DNA of 52,968 nucleotides from Reyranella sp. (lineage in GTDB: Bacteria > Pseudomonadota > Alphaproteobacteria > Reyranellales > Reyranellaceae), in NCBI GenBank assembly GCA_029946105.1, contig JAQSDW010000065.1, forward strand, positions 1 through 52,968, in the 5' to 3' direction. Below are positions 24,453 through 34,151 of this stretch, piece after piece (the stretch's first letter is position 1; each line of letters opens with the position of its first letter). Position numbers and translations under genes: made by a program. The notes under the pieces are model-generated. The model searched no databases. It was not told where the DNA came from and worked only from the letters and a program-made list of their open reading frames with translations.

Positions 24453-25757
24453 ATGAGCGACAACACCATGACGGCGGGCGGCGCACCTGCCGCGCCACCG
24501 GCAGCCACCACTGCCACAGCCTCCACCAGCAATACGGCTTCCGCCAACAGCACGACCTTCGCGGTCATCCTCTCGCTCAGCTTCTGCCACCTGCTGAACG
24601 ACATGATGCAGTCGCTGGTGCCGGCGCTCTATCCGATCCTCAAGGATTCATACGCACTGAGTTTCGGCCAGATCGGCCTGATCACGCTGGCCTTCCAGTG
24701 CACCGCCTCGATGCTGCAGCCGGTGGTGGGCATGTACACCGACAAGCATCCCCAGCCCTATTCCCTGATGGTCGGCATGGGTTTCACCCTGGTCGGCCTG
24801 CTGCTGATGTCCCAGGCGGACACCTATCCGCTGATCCTGTTCGCCGCGGCGCTGATCGGCATGGGTTCCTCGGTGTTCCATCCCGAAGCCTCGCGCGTCG
24901 CGCGCATGGCGGCGGGCGGACGCTACGGCCTGGCGCAGTCGCTGTTCCAGGTCGGCGGCAACATGGGCTCGGCCGCGGGCCCGCTGCTGGCGGCCTTCAT
25001 CGTCGTGCCGGCCGGACAGCGCAGCATCGTGTGGTTCTCAGGCGCGGCCTTCGTCGCCATGGCCGTGCTGTTCCAGGTCGGCGGCTGGTACAGCCGTCGG
25101 CGAGCTGAATCGAAGAGGGCCGAGTCGAAGGGCGCCGCGAAGCCGGCCGCGCGCGGCAAGGCCGGCGCCGCGGGGCCCACCATCTCGACCCTGTCGCGCC
25201 GTCGCGTCACCGGAGCCGTGCTGGTCCTGGTGGCGCTGCTGTTCTCCAAGAACGTCTACAGCGCCAGCCTCGGCAGCTACTTCACCTTCTATCTGATCGA
25301 GAAGTTCGGCGTCGAAGTACAGACGGCGCAGCTCTACCTGTTCGCCTTCCTGGTCGGCATCGTCATGGGCACGATTGCCGGCGGCGTCGTGGGCGACAAG
25401 GTCGGCCGCATCCCGGTGATGTGGTTCTCGATCGTGGGCGCGCTGCCCTTCGCCCTGATGCTGCCCTACGCCAATCTGTTCTGGACCGGCGTACTTGCGG
25501 TCGCGGTGGCGATGATCATGGCCTCGGCCTTCTCCGCCATCCTGGTCTATGCCCAGGAACTTCTGCCCGGTCGGGTCGGGCTGGTGGCCGGCATGTTCTT
25601 CGGCTTCTCCTTCGGCCTGGGCGGCCTCGGCGCCGCAGCCCTTGGCCAGCTCGCCGACCTCACCAGCATCGAGACCGTCTACAAGCTGACGCCGTTCCTG
25701 CTCCTGCTCGGCCTGCTGACGGCGTTCCTGCCGCGTCATCCTGGTCGCGCGGCATGA
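24453..25757 (+). CDS. MFS transporter, fosmidomycin-resistance (Fsr) type
   Basis: A 434-aa permease. The N-terminal cytoplasmic tail is Ala/Thr-rich; helix 1 carries the Fsr trait H-L-L-N-D-M-M-Q-S-L-V-P-A-L-Y-P. Later V-F-H-P-E-A-S-R and Q-V-G-G-N-M-G also match Fsr. The loop between the halves (about residues 215-250) is very basic (R-R-R-A-E-S-K). Members export fosmidomycin and perhaps other compounds. The start has a weak ribosome site. The DmpA-type peptidase gene follows after 36 bases, possibly in the same transcript. Confidence 0.87.
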   Translation: MSDNTMTAGGAPAAPPAATTATASTSNTASANSTTFAVILSLSFCHLLNDMMQSLVPALYPILKDSYALSFGQIGLITLAFQCTASMLQPVVGMYTDKHPQPYSLMVGMGFTLVGLLLMSQADTYPLILFAAALIGMGSSVFHPEASRVARMAAGGRYGLAQSLFQVGGNMGSAAGPLLAAFIVVPAGQRSIVWFSGAAFVAMAVLFQVGGWYSRRRAESKRAESKGAAKPAARGKAGAAGPTISTLSRRRVTGAVLVLVALLFSKNVYSASLGSYFTFYLIEKFGVEVQTAQLYLFAFLVGIVMGTIAGGVVGDKVGRIPVMWFSIVGALPFALMLPYANLFWTGVLAVAVAMIMASAFSAILVYAQELLPGRVGLVAGMFFGFSFGLGGLGAAALGQLADLTSIETVYKLTPFLLLLGLLTAFLPRHPGRAA

Positions 25758-25793
25758 ACCTTCGCTGAAGACCGAGGCGTGAAGAGAGAAGCA

Positions 25794-26906
25794 ATGCCTC
25801 GTGCGCGCCTGCGCGATCTCGGCCTCAAAGTCGGGACTCTGCCACCCGGACCACTCAACGCTATTACCGATGTGGCGGGCGTCAAAGTGGGCTACTCGAC
25901 CGTCATCCAGGATAGACCACGGAATGCCCGGACGGGGGTCACTGCCATCTGGCCGCGCGGGCAGGAAATCTGGACCGACTACGTCTTCGCCGGCACGTTC
26001 TCATTCAATGGCAACGGCGAAATGACCGGCCTTCCGTGGATTGCAGAGCAGGGCCTGCTCGGCGCGCCGATCGGGATCACCAACACCTATCAGGTCGGAA
26101 TCGTCCGTGACGCCATCACGGCCATGGCGGTTCGCGATGGCGCCTCCCAAGCCTTTCATCTGCCGGTCGTCGCCGAGACCTACGATGGCTGGCTGAGCGA
26201 TATCCAGGGTTTCCCACTGACGCAGGAGCACGCATTCGCCGCGTTCGACAGCGCGGTCGGCGGCTGCGCTATCGCCGAAGGCAATGTTGGCGGCGGTACC
26301 GGCATGATCTGTCACGAGTTCAAAGGCGGGACCGGTACGGCATCGCGCGTCATCATCGAGAATGGAGAGCGCTATACGGTCGGCGCGTTGGTGCAGGCGA
26401 ACTATGGCGCGCGCGATCTGTTGCGCGTGGATGGCGTGCCGGTCGGCCGGGAAATCGGACCAGACGTGGTGCCGGCACATCGCTCAGGCATAAGCGCGGT
26501 TCCACCGCCGGCCACCGAAGGATCAATCATCGTTGTTCTTGCGACCGATGCGCCTCTCATTCCGATTCAATGCCAGCGGCTCGCTCGGCGGGCAACGACA
26601 GGGCTCTCGTGGGTAGGCGGCATCGGCGCGAATGGAAGTGGCGATATCTTCATCGCGTTTTCGACGGGCAATCATATCGGCCAGAATGACAGGATCAGCA
26701 ACGTCAACATGCTCGCACCCGACGCGATGACGAGCCTTTTCCGGGCAGCGGCCGAAGCAACCGAAGAGGCGATCCTCAACGCAATGTGCATGGCCGAGAC
26801 CATGTCCGGCCGAGACGGCCGCACCGTCCACGCGCTGCCGCTCGACCTCCTGCAAGAGGTGATGCGGAAGTACCGGCCCGACCAACGGGCGGGAGCATTG
26901 CGTTAG
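25794..26906 (+). CDS. P1 family aminopeptidase (DmpA/BapA-like, self-cleaving)
   Basis: A 370-aa N-terminal-nucleophile hydrolase. Family segments include I-T-D-V-A-G-V-K-V-G-Y and G-G-G-T-G-M. The self-processing site is visible at Gly243-Ser244 in T-E-G-S-I-I-V-V-L-A-T-D-A-P-L, giving alpha and beta chains with Ser244 as nucleophile. DmpA enzymes act on D-amino-acid amides and beta-peptides. The GTG at 25779 is rejected in favour of ATG 25794. It fits a genome rich in D-amino-acid and amide hydrolases. Confidence 0.9.
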   Translation: MPRARLRDLGLKVGTLPPGPLNAITDVAGVKVGYSTVIQDRPRNARTGVTAIWPRGQEIWTDYVFAGTFSFNGNGEMTGLPWIAEQGLLGAPIGITNTYQVGIVRDAITAMAVRDGASQAFHLPVVAETYDGWLSDIQGFPLTQEHAFAAFDSAVGGCAIAEGNVGGGTGMICHEFKGGTGTASRVIIENGERYTVGALVQANYGARDLLRVDGVPVGREIGPDVVPAHRSGISAVPPPATEGSIIVVLATDAPLIPIQCQRLARRATTGLSWVGGIGANGSGDIFIAFSTGNHIGQNDRISNVNMLAPDAMTSLFRAAAEATEEAILNAMCMAETMSGRDGRTVHALPLDLLQEVMRKYRPDQRAGALR

Positions 26907-26908
26907 CC

Positions 26909-27766
26909 CTAGGCGAGACCCGCCGCCACGATCCTTCCTGCGTCGGCGATCACCGCGCTGCGCGCCTCGTCGGAGATCGTCGAGCCCGTGAAGTAGACCG
27001 TGACGAGGATCGGAGCCCCCGCCGGCGGCCAGGCGACGGCGACGTCGTTGGCGGATCCGTTGCCACCGGTCCCCGTCTTGTCGCCGACTCGCCAGTGGGC
27101 CGGCAGGCCGGCCCGCAGCCGCTTGGCGCCGGTCTTGCTGGCCACCAACCAGCCAATGAGATGTTCGCGTGACCCGCCTGACAGAGCATTGCCGACCAAG
27201 AGCCGCTGCATGGTGCCCAGCATGGCGGCAGGCGAGGTGGTGTCGCGCGGATCGCCGGGCGTCCCCTCGTTCAGCTCCGTCTCGATGCGGTCGAGGCGCG
27301 TGATCCCGTCCCCCAGCGTGCGTAAGTAGGCCGTCAACGCCGCCGGGCCACCGAAGCTCGCCAGCATCAGGTTGCCCGCCGTGTTGTCGCTCAGCGTCAC
27401 TGCGGCATCGCAGATTTCCGCCATCGACATGCCGTTGGATCCGACATGCTCCTTGGTCACCGGCGAATAAGTGACGAGATCACGTTCGGAAAACACGACG
27501 CGCCGATCGAGCCGTTCTTCGCCGCGATCGACCCGCGCCAGGACAAATGCCGCGGCGAGGAACTTGAACGTGCTGCACAGCGGGAAGCGCTCATCGGCGC
27601 GATAGCCAAGCTGGCGCCCGTTCCTCGTATCCAGCGCCGACACGCCGAGGCGGCCACCATTCTGTCGCTCGAGATCGGCGAGCCGCGAAGCAACATCGTC
27701 GGCGAAAGCCGGCAACGCCAGGAGTGATCCGGCAAACACCGCGCGGCGCGTCATCGACACAGTCAT
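26909..27766 (-). CDS. bla: Class A beta-lactamase
   Basis: A 285-aa enzyme with all class A motifs: S65-T-F-K68, S126-D-N128, E162-x-x-L-N166, and K230-T-G232. A Tat-like signal peptide (M-T-R-R-A-V-F-A-G) ends near A-F-A, so it is periplasmic. GGAGAG precedes the ATG. It is a chromosomal penicillinase-type enzyme; the spectrum cannot be judged. No LysR-type regulator is adjacent. It is convergent with the DmpA gene and divergent from an SDR gene. Confidence 0.93.
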   Translation of the reverse strand: MTVSMTRRAVFAGSLLALPAFADDVASRLADLERQNGGRLGVSALDTRNGRQLGYRADERFPLCSTFKFLAAAFVLARVDRGEERLDRRVVFSERDLVTYSPVTKEHVGSNGMSMAEICDAAVTLSDNTAGNLMLASFGGPAALTAYLRTLGDGITRLDRIETELNEGTPGDPRDTTSPAAMLGTMQRLLVGNALSGGSREHLIGWLVASKTGAKRLRAGLPAHWRVGDKTGTGGNGSANDVAVAWPPAGAPILVTVYFTGSTISDEARSAVIADAGRIVAAGLA

Positions 27767-27849
27767 GTTCTCTCCGTGTTGGGGAAGACCTGACTATTTC
27801 GCGAATATGGCGATAGAGTGAGCGCATCAGGATCAGGGAGGCGAAGGCG

Positions 27850-28821
27850 ATGAAGGATTTTGCAGGCAGGATCGCCGTCATCACCGGAGGCGGCACCGGC
27901 ATGGGCCGCGAGCTTGCCCGGCAGTTGATTGCGGAGGGCTGCAACATCGCGCTCTGCGACGTCTCCGCCGCTGCGATGGAAGAGACACGGCGCCTCTGCA
28001 CAGTCGACGGGCTGCGCCAGGGCCAGCGCATCACCGCGCATGTGGCCGACGTCTCCGACCCGGTTCAGGTGCGCGGCTTTCGCGATGCCGTCGCCCGCGA
28101 TCAGGACACCGACCGCATCCATCTTCTGTTCAACAACGCCGGCATCGGCGGCGGCGGCAGCCTCATCGTCAACGGCCAGGACGAGTGGGAGCGGACCTTC
28201 AATGTCTGCTGGGGCGGCGTCTACAACTGCACCCGCGCCTTCATGCCTCTGCTGCAGAAGGCCGACGCCGGGCACATCATCAACACCAGCAGCGTCAACG
28301 GCTTTTGGGCCGCAATCGCGCCGCACATTCCGCAGACCGCCTATGCGGCAGCGAAGTTCGCGGTAAAAGGTTTCACCGAGGCGCTGATCACCGATCTCCG
28401 CATCAACGCCCCGCACATCAAGTGTTCGGTGGTGATGCCGGGCCACATCGGCACCTCGATCGTGGCCAACTCGCGCAAGGTCCAGAGCGGCAACGATTCA
28501 GATGTCATGACACCCAAGGAACTCGCCCAGGCGCGGGCACGCATCGCCTCGATGGGCCGGGACGCGACGGCACTGTCCGACGACGACGTGCGCAAGATCG
28601 TGGCCGATCGCGCCAAGCGCTTTCTCGAGGAAGCGCCGACGTCGGCTGCCGAAGCCGCGCGTATCATTCTGGACGGCGTCAGAACCGAACGCTGGCGCAT
28701 CCTGGTCGGGAAAGATGCCGAGCAGCTCGACGCCCGGGTGCGCGCCGCGCCCGAGCGCGCCTACGAGCCCGACTTCTTCGAAAGCTTCGAGAACGAGGTC
28801 GGCTGGCGCCTCGGCCGCTGA
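27850..28821 (+). CDS. SDR family oxidoreductase
   Basis: A 323-aa short-chain dehydrogenase. The cofactor motif is T-G-G-G-T-G-M-G (about 14-21), N-N-A-G near 95, and the catalytic Y-A-A-A-K near 162-166. It has an extra C-terminal part of about 70 residues compared with the usual 250. The D after strand 2 (L-C-D-V-S) suggests NAD(H). The substrate is unknown. Confidence 0.88.
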   Translation: MKDFAGRIAVITGGGTGMGRELARQLIAEGCNIALCDVSAAAMEETRRLCTVDGLRQGQRITAHVADVSDPVQVRGFRDAVARDQDTDRIHLLFNNAGIGGGGSLIVNGQDEWERTFNVCWGGVYNCTRAFMPLLQKADAGHIINTSSVNGFWAAIAPHIPQTAYAAAKFAVKGFTEALITDLRINAPHIKCSVVMPGHIGTSIVANSRKVQSGNDSDVMTPKELAQARARIASMGRDATALSDDDVRKIVADRAKRFLEEAPTSAAEAARIILDGVRTERWRILVGKDAEQLDARVRAAPERAYEPDFFESFENEVGWRLGR

Positions 28822-28831
28822 GCGCTCAGCG
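28816..28831. terminator. 16-bp perfect palindrome spanning two stop codons
   Basis: CGCTGAG-CG-CTCAGCG is perfectly symmetric and contains the TGA of the SDR gene (28819-28821) and, on the other strand, the TGA of the lyase gene (28828-28826). It may act as a bidirectional terminator hairpin or a protein site. There is no T-run. Confidence 0.4.
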
Positions 28832-30187
28832 AGCGGAGCGTTCGATCACCCGATCGACCATGCGCGGCGCCATGCCGAGATAGTTCGCGGGATCGGTCAG
28901 CCGGCCGAGCGCGGCCCGGTCGAGATGCCTGTTGATCTCGGGCACTTTGGTCAGAGCCTCTGCCAGTTCGCCGCCGCTCTCGGCCACGGTCCGGCAGGCG
29001 GTGTAGACGACATCGTGGGCCTGCTGGCGACCTAGGAACGGCGCCAACCCCATCATCACCGCTTCGGCCACGATCAGGCCCTTGGACATGGCGAGGTTGG
29101 CGGCCATGCGGCGCTCATCGACGATCAGGCCACCCAGCGCCGTCTTCGCCTGGTGCAGCGCGCCCGCGGTGAGCACGAAGCTCTCGGGCACCGCCATCCA
29201 TTCCGCATGCCACGGGCCGGTCGCGCGTTCGAAATCCTGCACCATGGCATCGAGCATGAGCCCGGCATGCTGGCGCACGGCCTTGCCGGCGGCCAGCATC
29301 AGCTCGGAGGAGATCGGGTTGCGCTTCTGCGGCATGGTCGAGGAGGCGCCGCGGCCGGTGACGAAGGGCTCGTAGACCTCGGCGAATTCGGTCGAGCACA
29401 TGATCATCACGTCGAGCGCGATCTTGCCCAGCGAGCCGGTGACGAGGGCAAGGAAGTTCACCGCTTCGGCAAAGCCGTCGCGCGCCACGTGCCAGGTCGA
29501 GGCCGGCTCGGCCAGGCCGAGCTCGGCGCAGAGGGCGGCCTGCACGTCGAGGCCCTTGTCGCCCAGCGACGCCAGGGTGCCGGCAGCGCCGGCGAACTGG
29601 CCGACCAGTACGCGCGGCTTCAACTGCTCCAGACGTTCGGCATGGCGGTCGAACATGGCGAGCCAGATCGCCACCTTGTAGCCGAAGGTGATGGGCAGCG
29701 CGTGCTGCAGATGGGTGCGGCCCGCCATCGGCGTGTCGCGGTGTTTTCGCGCGAGGCTTACCAGGATGGCGCGCACGGCCGCGATATCCTCGCCCACGAT
29801 GCGCAGGCCTTCGCGCAACTGGAGGACGACGGCGGTGTCCATGATGTCCTGGGTGGTGGCGCCCCAATGAACGAAGCGACCGGCTTCGCCGCACTGCTTG
29901 GAGAGTTGATGGACCAGCGGCAGGATCGGATAGCCCACGATATCGGTCTCGCGGCGCAGATGATCGTAGTCGAGGCTTGTCGCATCGCTCCGCCGGGCGA
30001 TCTCCGCCGCCGCATCCGCCGGGATCACGCCGCAGCGCGCCTCGGCCTGGGCGAGCGCCACCTCGACCTCGACACAGCGCGCGATGAAGGCCGTATCGGA
30101 AAAGACCTCGCGCATGGCGGGCGTTCCGAAGGCATCGCGAAACAGGATCGAGTCCAGCACCGTGGTCGAACTCTGGAAGGCCGCCAT
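28826..30187 (-). CDS. Fumarase/aspartase-superfamily lyase, PcaB-like
   Basis: A 453-aa lyase or cycloisomerase of the class II fumarase/adenylosuccinate lyase fold. The superfamily signature S-S-T-M-P-Q-K-R-N-P is clear, as are T-T-Q-D-I-M-D-T and G-R-T-H-L-Q-H-A. Length and sequence are closest to 3-carboxy-cis,cis-muconate cycloisomerase (PcaB) of protocatechuate breakdown. No other pca gene is adjacent, so the assignment is tentative. GAGGAG sits nine bases before ATG 30187; the longer frame to 30658 is unsupported. Confidence 0.85.
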   Translation of the reverse strand: MAAFQSSTTVLDSILFRDAFGTPAMREVFSDTAFIARCVEVEVALAQAEARCGVIPADAAAEIARRSDATSLDYDHLRRETDIVGYPILPLVHQLSKQCGEAGRFVHWGATTQDIMDTAVVLQLREGLRIVGEDIAAVRAILVSLARKHRDTPMAGRTHLQHALPITFGYKVAIWLAMFDRHAERLEQLKPRVLVGQFAGAAGTLASLGDKGLDVQAALCAELGLAEPASTWHVARDGFAEAVNFLALVTGSLGKIALDVMIMCSTEFAEVYEPFVTGRGASSTMPQKRNPISSELMLAAGKAVRQHAGLMLDAMVQDFERATGPWHAEWMAVPESFVLTAGALHQAKTALGGLIVDERRMAANLAMSKGLIVAEAVMMGLAPFLGRQQAHDVVYTACRTVAESGGELAEALTKVPEINRHLDRAALGRLTDPANYLGMAPRMVDRVIERSAR

Positions 30188-30373
30188 CACATCTGCTCCT
30201 CTGCGAACGATCGACCCATACCCTATTGTGGAATAGCCCTCGCCAGGAAAAATTCGGCCGGTGCGGGCAATGGCCTCGGGTCCGAGCATCGACCATGATG
30301 GTGCTTGTCCGGCCAACGCCTCGGCGGTGCGGAAATTCAAGCAAGAAACGAAACATACTGGGAGCAAGACGAC

Positions 30374-31351
30374 ATGGTTACGATGAACAGACGCTCGGTC
30401 CTTGCCCTGGGGCTCACCGCGCCGGCCCTGGCAAACCAGGCGTTCGCTGCCGATTATCCGACGCGCGCGATCCGCATCGTCGTTCCCTATGCGCCGGGCG
30501 GTGGCGCCGACGCCGTGGCCCGCGTCCTCGCCCGCAAGGTCGGCGAAAGCGTGGGCCAGACGATCGTGGTCGAGAACAAGGGCGGCGCCGGATCGATCGT
30601 CGGCACCGAGCTGGTCGCCAAGGCGGACCCCGACGGCTACACGCTGCTGCTCGGCCAATCAGGGCCGATCTCGATCAATCCGGCTGTCTACAAGTCCCTG
30701 CCCTACGATCCGGCCAAGGACTTCGCGCCGATCACGATGACGAATTCCTACCCCTACGTGCTGGTCGTGAACCCCAGCCTGCAGGCCAGGACGCTTCAGG
30801 AGTTCGTGGCCCTGGGCAAGAGCAAGCCGGGCACGATGAACTACGGCACGACCGGCGTCGGCGCCGCCAATCATCTCGTGAGCGAGCTGTTCTGCGCCAA
30901 GGCCGGCCTCAAGATGACCCACATCCCCTATCGCGGGACGGCGCTCGCAGTGGCCGACCTGGTCGCCGGTCAGGTGACGATGGTGTTCGGCGATCCGGTG
31001 AGCGTGCTGCCGCACGTGAGGGCCGGCCGGCTGGTTGCCCTCGCGGTGACCAGCCCGCAGCGATCGCCGGTCGCCCCGGAAATCCCGACCATGGCCGAAG
31101 GCGGCTACCCTGCCGTCGAAGCGGTGGCCTGGCACGGCATCCTGGCGCCCGCCAAGACGCCGCCGGAAATCATCAAGAAGCTCAACACGGAAATCGTGAA
31201 GGCCCTGCAGGATCCTTCGGTCAAATCGCTGCTCGACAATCAGGCGATGCAGGTCGTCGGCGACACGCCGGAGCAATTCGCGGCCTTCATCCGCAAGGAT
31301 ACGGCAATGTGGAAGACGGTCGCTGCGGCCGCAAACGTCTCGGTGGAATAG
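30374..31351 (+). CDS. Bug-family tripartite tricarboxylate receptor
   Basis: A 325-aa periplasmic receptor with a signal peptide (R-R-S-V-L-A-L-G-L-T-A-P-A-L-A...A-F-A) followed by D-Y-P-T-R-A-I-R-I-V-V-P-Y-A-P-G-G-G-A-D, the hallmark of the family. GGGAG precedes the ATG. An aldo/keto reductase gene follows after 15 bases, in the same operon. No TctAB is present. It is the second orphan receptor in the window. Confidence 0.92.
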   Translation: MVTMNRRSVLALGLTAPALANQAFAADYPTRAIRIVVPYAPGGGADAVARVLARKVGESVGQTIVVENKGGAGSIVGTELVAKADPDGYTLLLGQSGPISINPAVYKSLPYDPAKDFAPITMTNSYPYVLVVNPSLQARTLQEFVALGKSKPGTMNYGTTGVGAANHLVSELFCAKAGLKMTHIPYRGTALAVADLVAGQVTMVFGDPVSVLPHVRAGRLVALAVTSPQRSPVAPEIPTMAEGGYPAVEAVAWHGILAPAKTPPEIIKKLNTEIVKALQDPSVKSLLDNQAMQVVGDTPEQFAAFIRKDTAMWKTVAAAANVSVE

Positions 31352-31366
31352 GTCAAGGAGCGCGTG

Positions 31367-32323
31367 ATGGAATATCGGCCCCTCGGAAATACCGGCCTCA
31401 GCGTCAGCGTCGCCGGGCTCGGTTGTGGCGGCAACAGCCGCCTGGGCCTGAGCCGCGGCGCCAGCTTTGACGACTGCGTGGCGGTCGTGCGCACGGCTGT
31501 CGATCTCGGCGTCAATTTCCTCGACACCGCAGAGGCCTATGGCACCGAGGAGATCGTGGGCGCCGCCGCCCGGTCATACGACCAGGACAAGCTGGTGATC
31601 TCGACCAAGGCGATCTTCAGGGGAGCCGACGACACGGGTGAAGCGGTGGTCCGCCGGGTGGAGGCCGCGCTGCAACGATTGGGGCTCGATTACGTCGACA
31701 TCTTCCATTTCCACGCCGTCAATCCGGTGGCCTACGAACATCATCGCGATGTCCTGGCCCCTGCCCTCATAAAGCTCAAGGAGCAGGGCAAGGTGCGCCA
31801 TATCGGCATTACCGAAACAGGCCCCCGCGATCCCGAACAGAAAATGCTGGCGCAGGCGATCCAGGAGGCGCCCTGGGAAGTCATCATGCTGGCCTACAGC
31901 CTCATGAACCAGGGCGCGCGTCACAACATCTTCCCGGTGACTCGGCGCCGCGGGATCGGCACGCTCCTGATGTTCGTCGTCCGCAATATCTTCAGCAACG
32001 CCGCCTATCGCCGCGACGTCTCCGCCAAGCTGGTCGAGCAGGGCCTTCTCGACGCGGCGGTTCTCTCCGACGGCGATCCGCTCGGGTTCCTCGTTACGGA
32101 AGGTGCCGCGGAAAACATCACCGATGCCGCCTATCGCTACGCGCGCCACGAACAGGGCGCCGATGTCATTCTCTTCGGCACCGGCAACAAGGATCACGTC
32201 AGGGCAAATATCGAGTCGATCCTTCGCCCGCCCCTGGCGCCGCCGGTCATCGAGCGGCTTCACGCCTCGTTCGGGCACCTGACCGGCGTCGGGCTCGACC
32301 TGCCAGGACCTGTCAAGGCTTGA
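31367..32323 (+). CDS. Aldo/keto reductase
   Basis: A 318-aa NADPH-type reductase: M-E-Y-R-P-L-G-N-T-G-L-S-V-S, then F-L-D-T-A-E-A-Y-G (catalytic Asp and Tyr), K-x-I-F and H-F-H for Lys and His. The C-terminus lacks a second domain. CAAGGAG lies six bases upstream of the ATG. It follows a Bug receptor in operon, so it may reduce the imported compound. Confidence 0.88.
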   Translation: MEYRPLGNTGLSVSVAGLGCGGNSRLGLSRGASFDDCVAVVRTAVDLGVNFLDTAEAYGTEEIVGAAARSYDQDKLVISTKAIFRGADDTGEAVVRRVEAALQRLGLDYVDIFHFHAVNPVAYEHHRDVLAPALIKLKEQGKVRHIGITETGPRDPEQKMLAQAIQEAPWEVIMLAYSLMNQGARHNIFPVTRRRGIGTLLMFVVRNIFSNAAYRRDVSAKLVEQGLLDAAVLSDGDPLGFLVTEGAAENITDAAYRYARHEQGADVILFGTGNKDHVRANIESILRPPLAPPVIERLHASFGHLTGVGLDLPGPVKA

Positions 32324-32335
32324 TAGAGGGCCGGT

Positions 32336-34054
32336 TCAGCCCGTCGACCTGACCAGCTTGCCGGGCCTGGCGCCGGTCTCTTCACCCTTCTCGAAGATCG
32401 GCACGCCCGAGCAGATCGTCATGTCGTATCCATCGACATGCTGGACCAGGCGTCGTCCGCCGGCCGGCAGGTCGAAGATCATCTTCGGCGAATGGAGATT
32501 GAGCCCTTCGAAGTCGATGACGTTCACATCGGCCTTCTTGCCCGGCTGGAGCCGGCCGCGGTCCTTGAAGCCGTAAAAATCCGCCGTCGAGCTCGTCATG
32601 CGCCTGACGGTGTTCTCCAGCGGCATGCGCGGTCCGCGCGTGCGGTCGCGTACCCAATGGGACAGCATCGAAGTGTTGAGCGAGGCATCGCAGATTACGC
32701 CGCAATGCGCACCGCCGTCGGACAGGCCGAGGATGGTGTGCGGGTCCTCGATCAGTTCGCGCACCACCTCGAGGTCGCCATGCACGTAGTTGGTGACGGG
32801 GAAGTAGACCATCCGGCTGCCGTCGCCGCCGACCAGATAGTCGTAGCAGAACTCATCCGGGCCGACGCCGTCGCGCGCCGCCATGGCGGCGATGCTGCGC
32901 TCCGGCGGCGGCTCGTAGTCCGGTGACTCGCCCAAGAGGTACATGCGGTCCCAACGCGTCGCGATCTGGCGCGACAGAGGCGGCAACACCTCGAGCAGCC
33001 GGGGCGAGGCCTCCTGCGACAGCACGAGGCGACGCATCTCGGGCGTGCGCAGCTTGGCCAGCATTTCGGCCGGTGGCAGCTTGGAGGCCTCGGCAAAGGC
33101 CTCGCGCAGTGCGAAGGGATTGAGCGAGGTGCCGAGGCCCAGGGTCAGCCCGACCGGACGTCCGGCCACCTGGGCGAAGAGCGGCAGGTTGTCGGCGCGC
33201 GCGGCGCGGACGCCGTTCATCAGGCGGCGCCAACGATCGGGGTCGTAGCTGCGATCGGTGAGCAGGAACCAGACGGGCCGGCCGCTGTCCTTTGCCACCT
33301 GGCGCATCCACTGGAACTCGGTCGCCTCGTCCTCGAAATCCGAGAGCATGCCGAACGTGCCGCGACCGGTGCGGCCCATGGCCTTGCCGATGGCGATCAG
33401 TTCCTCATGCTCGGCGTAGCGTCCGGGCACCAGCTCGCCGGCCAGCGTCTTGTGCTGGTCGCTGCGGCTGGTGGTGAAGCCGACCGCGCCGGCCTTCAAG
33501 GCCTCCTCTGTCAGCCGGCCCATGGCGGCGATGTCCTCGGCCGTGGCCTGCTCGCGGGCGATGGCGCGGTCGCCCATGACGTAGACGCGCAACGGATGAT
33601 GGGCGACCTGCGCCGCGATGTCGATGGTGCGCGGCAGGCGCGACAGCGCGTCGAGGTATTCCGGGAAGCTCTCCCAGTCCCACTTGAGGCCTTCGGACAG
33701 CACGATGCCGGGGATGTCCTCGACGCCTTCCATCATTTCGATCAGCGCCTGCTGGTGCTGGCGGCGGACCGGGGCGAAGCCCACTCCGCAATTGCCGAAC
33801 ACGATGGTGGTGGCGCCGTGCCAGGAGGACGGAGCCAGGACGGGATCCCAGGTGGCCTGGCCGTCATAATGCGTATGCACATCGACCCAGCCCGGGGTGA
33901 GGAGCCGCCCGTCGGCGTTGACTTCGCGCCGGCCGGGACCGGCCTTGCCGCCGACCTGGACGATCCTCTCGCCGTCTAGGGCGACGTCGCCCTGGAACGC
34001 CGGCGCTCCCGTGCCGTCGACGATGTTGCCGCCCCGGATGACGATGTCGTGCAT
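32336..34054 (-). CDS. Amidohydrolase, N-acyl-D-amino-acid deacylase-like
   Basis: A 572-aa metal-dependent hydrolase with the amidohydrolase beta-sandwich ends and H-T-H-Y-D-G-Q (metal ligands) near residue 62. [10 protein letters not shown] matches the Cys ligand region of D-aminoacylases, and S-D-G-G-A-H-C-G carries the late Asp. These enzymes remove acyl groups from D-amino acids. ATG 34054 is the right start; the open frame to 34159 is unsupported. Confidence 0.87.
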   Translation of the reverse strand: MHDIVIRGGNIVDGTGAPAFQGDVALDGERIVQVGGKAGPGRREVNADGRLLTPGWVDVHTHYDGQATWDPVLAPSSWHGATTIVFGNCGVGFAPVRRQHQQALIEMMEGVEDIPGIVLSEGLKWDWESFPEYLDALSRLPRTIDIAAQVAHHPLRVYVMGDRAIAREQATAEDIAAMGRLTEEALKAGAVGFTTSRSDQHKTLAGELVPGRYAEHEELIAIGKAMGRTGRGTFGMLSDFEDEATEFQWMRQVAKDSGRPVWFLLTDRSYDPDRWRRLMNGVRAARADNLPLFAQVAGRPVGLTLGLGTSLNPFALREAFAEASKLPPAEMLAKLRTPEMRRLVLSQEASPRLLEVLPPLSRQIATRWDRMYLLGESPDYEPPPERSIAAMAARDGVGPDEFCYDYLVGGDGSRMVYFPVTNYVHGDLEVVRELIEDPHTILGLSDGGAHCGVICDASLNTSMLSHWVRDRTRGPRMPLENTVRRMTSSTADFYGFKDRGRLQPGKKADVNVIDFEGLNLHSPKMIFDLPAGGRRLVQHVDGYDMTICSGVPIFEKGEETGARPGKLVRSTG

Positions 34055-34151
34055 GGCCTGTTCCGCCCTTTGAGTTGTGGCCGAGAGCTTTCCACACATC
34101 GCTGGACACAGGAAGCCGGGAGTCCAGTAGAGTCTGCAAAGGAGGTTCCCG

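Noticed and set aside
28819-28821. TGA of the SDR gene as another selenocysteine codon
   Set aside because: It ends a full-length protein, and nothing conserved continues after it.
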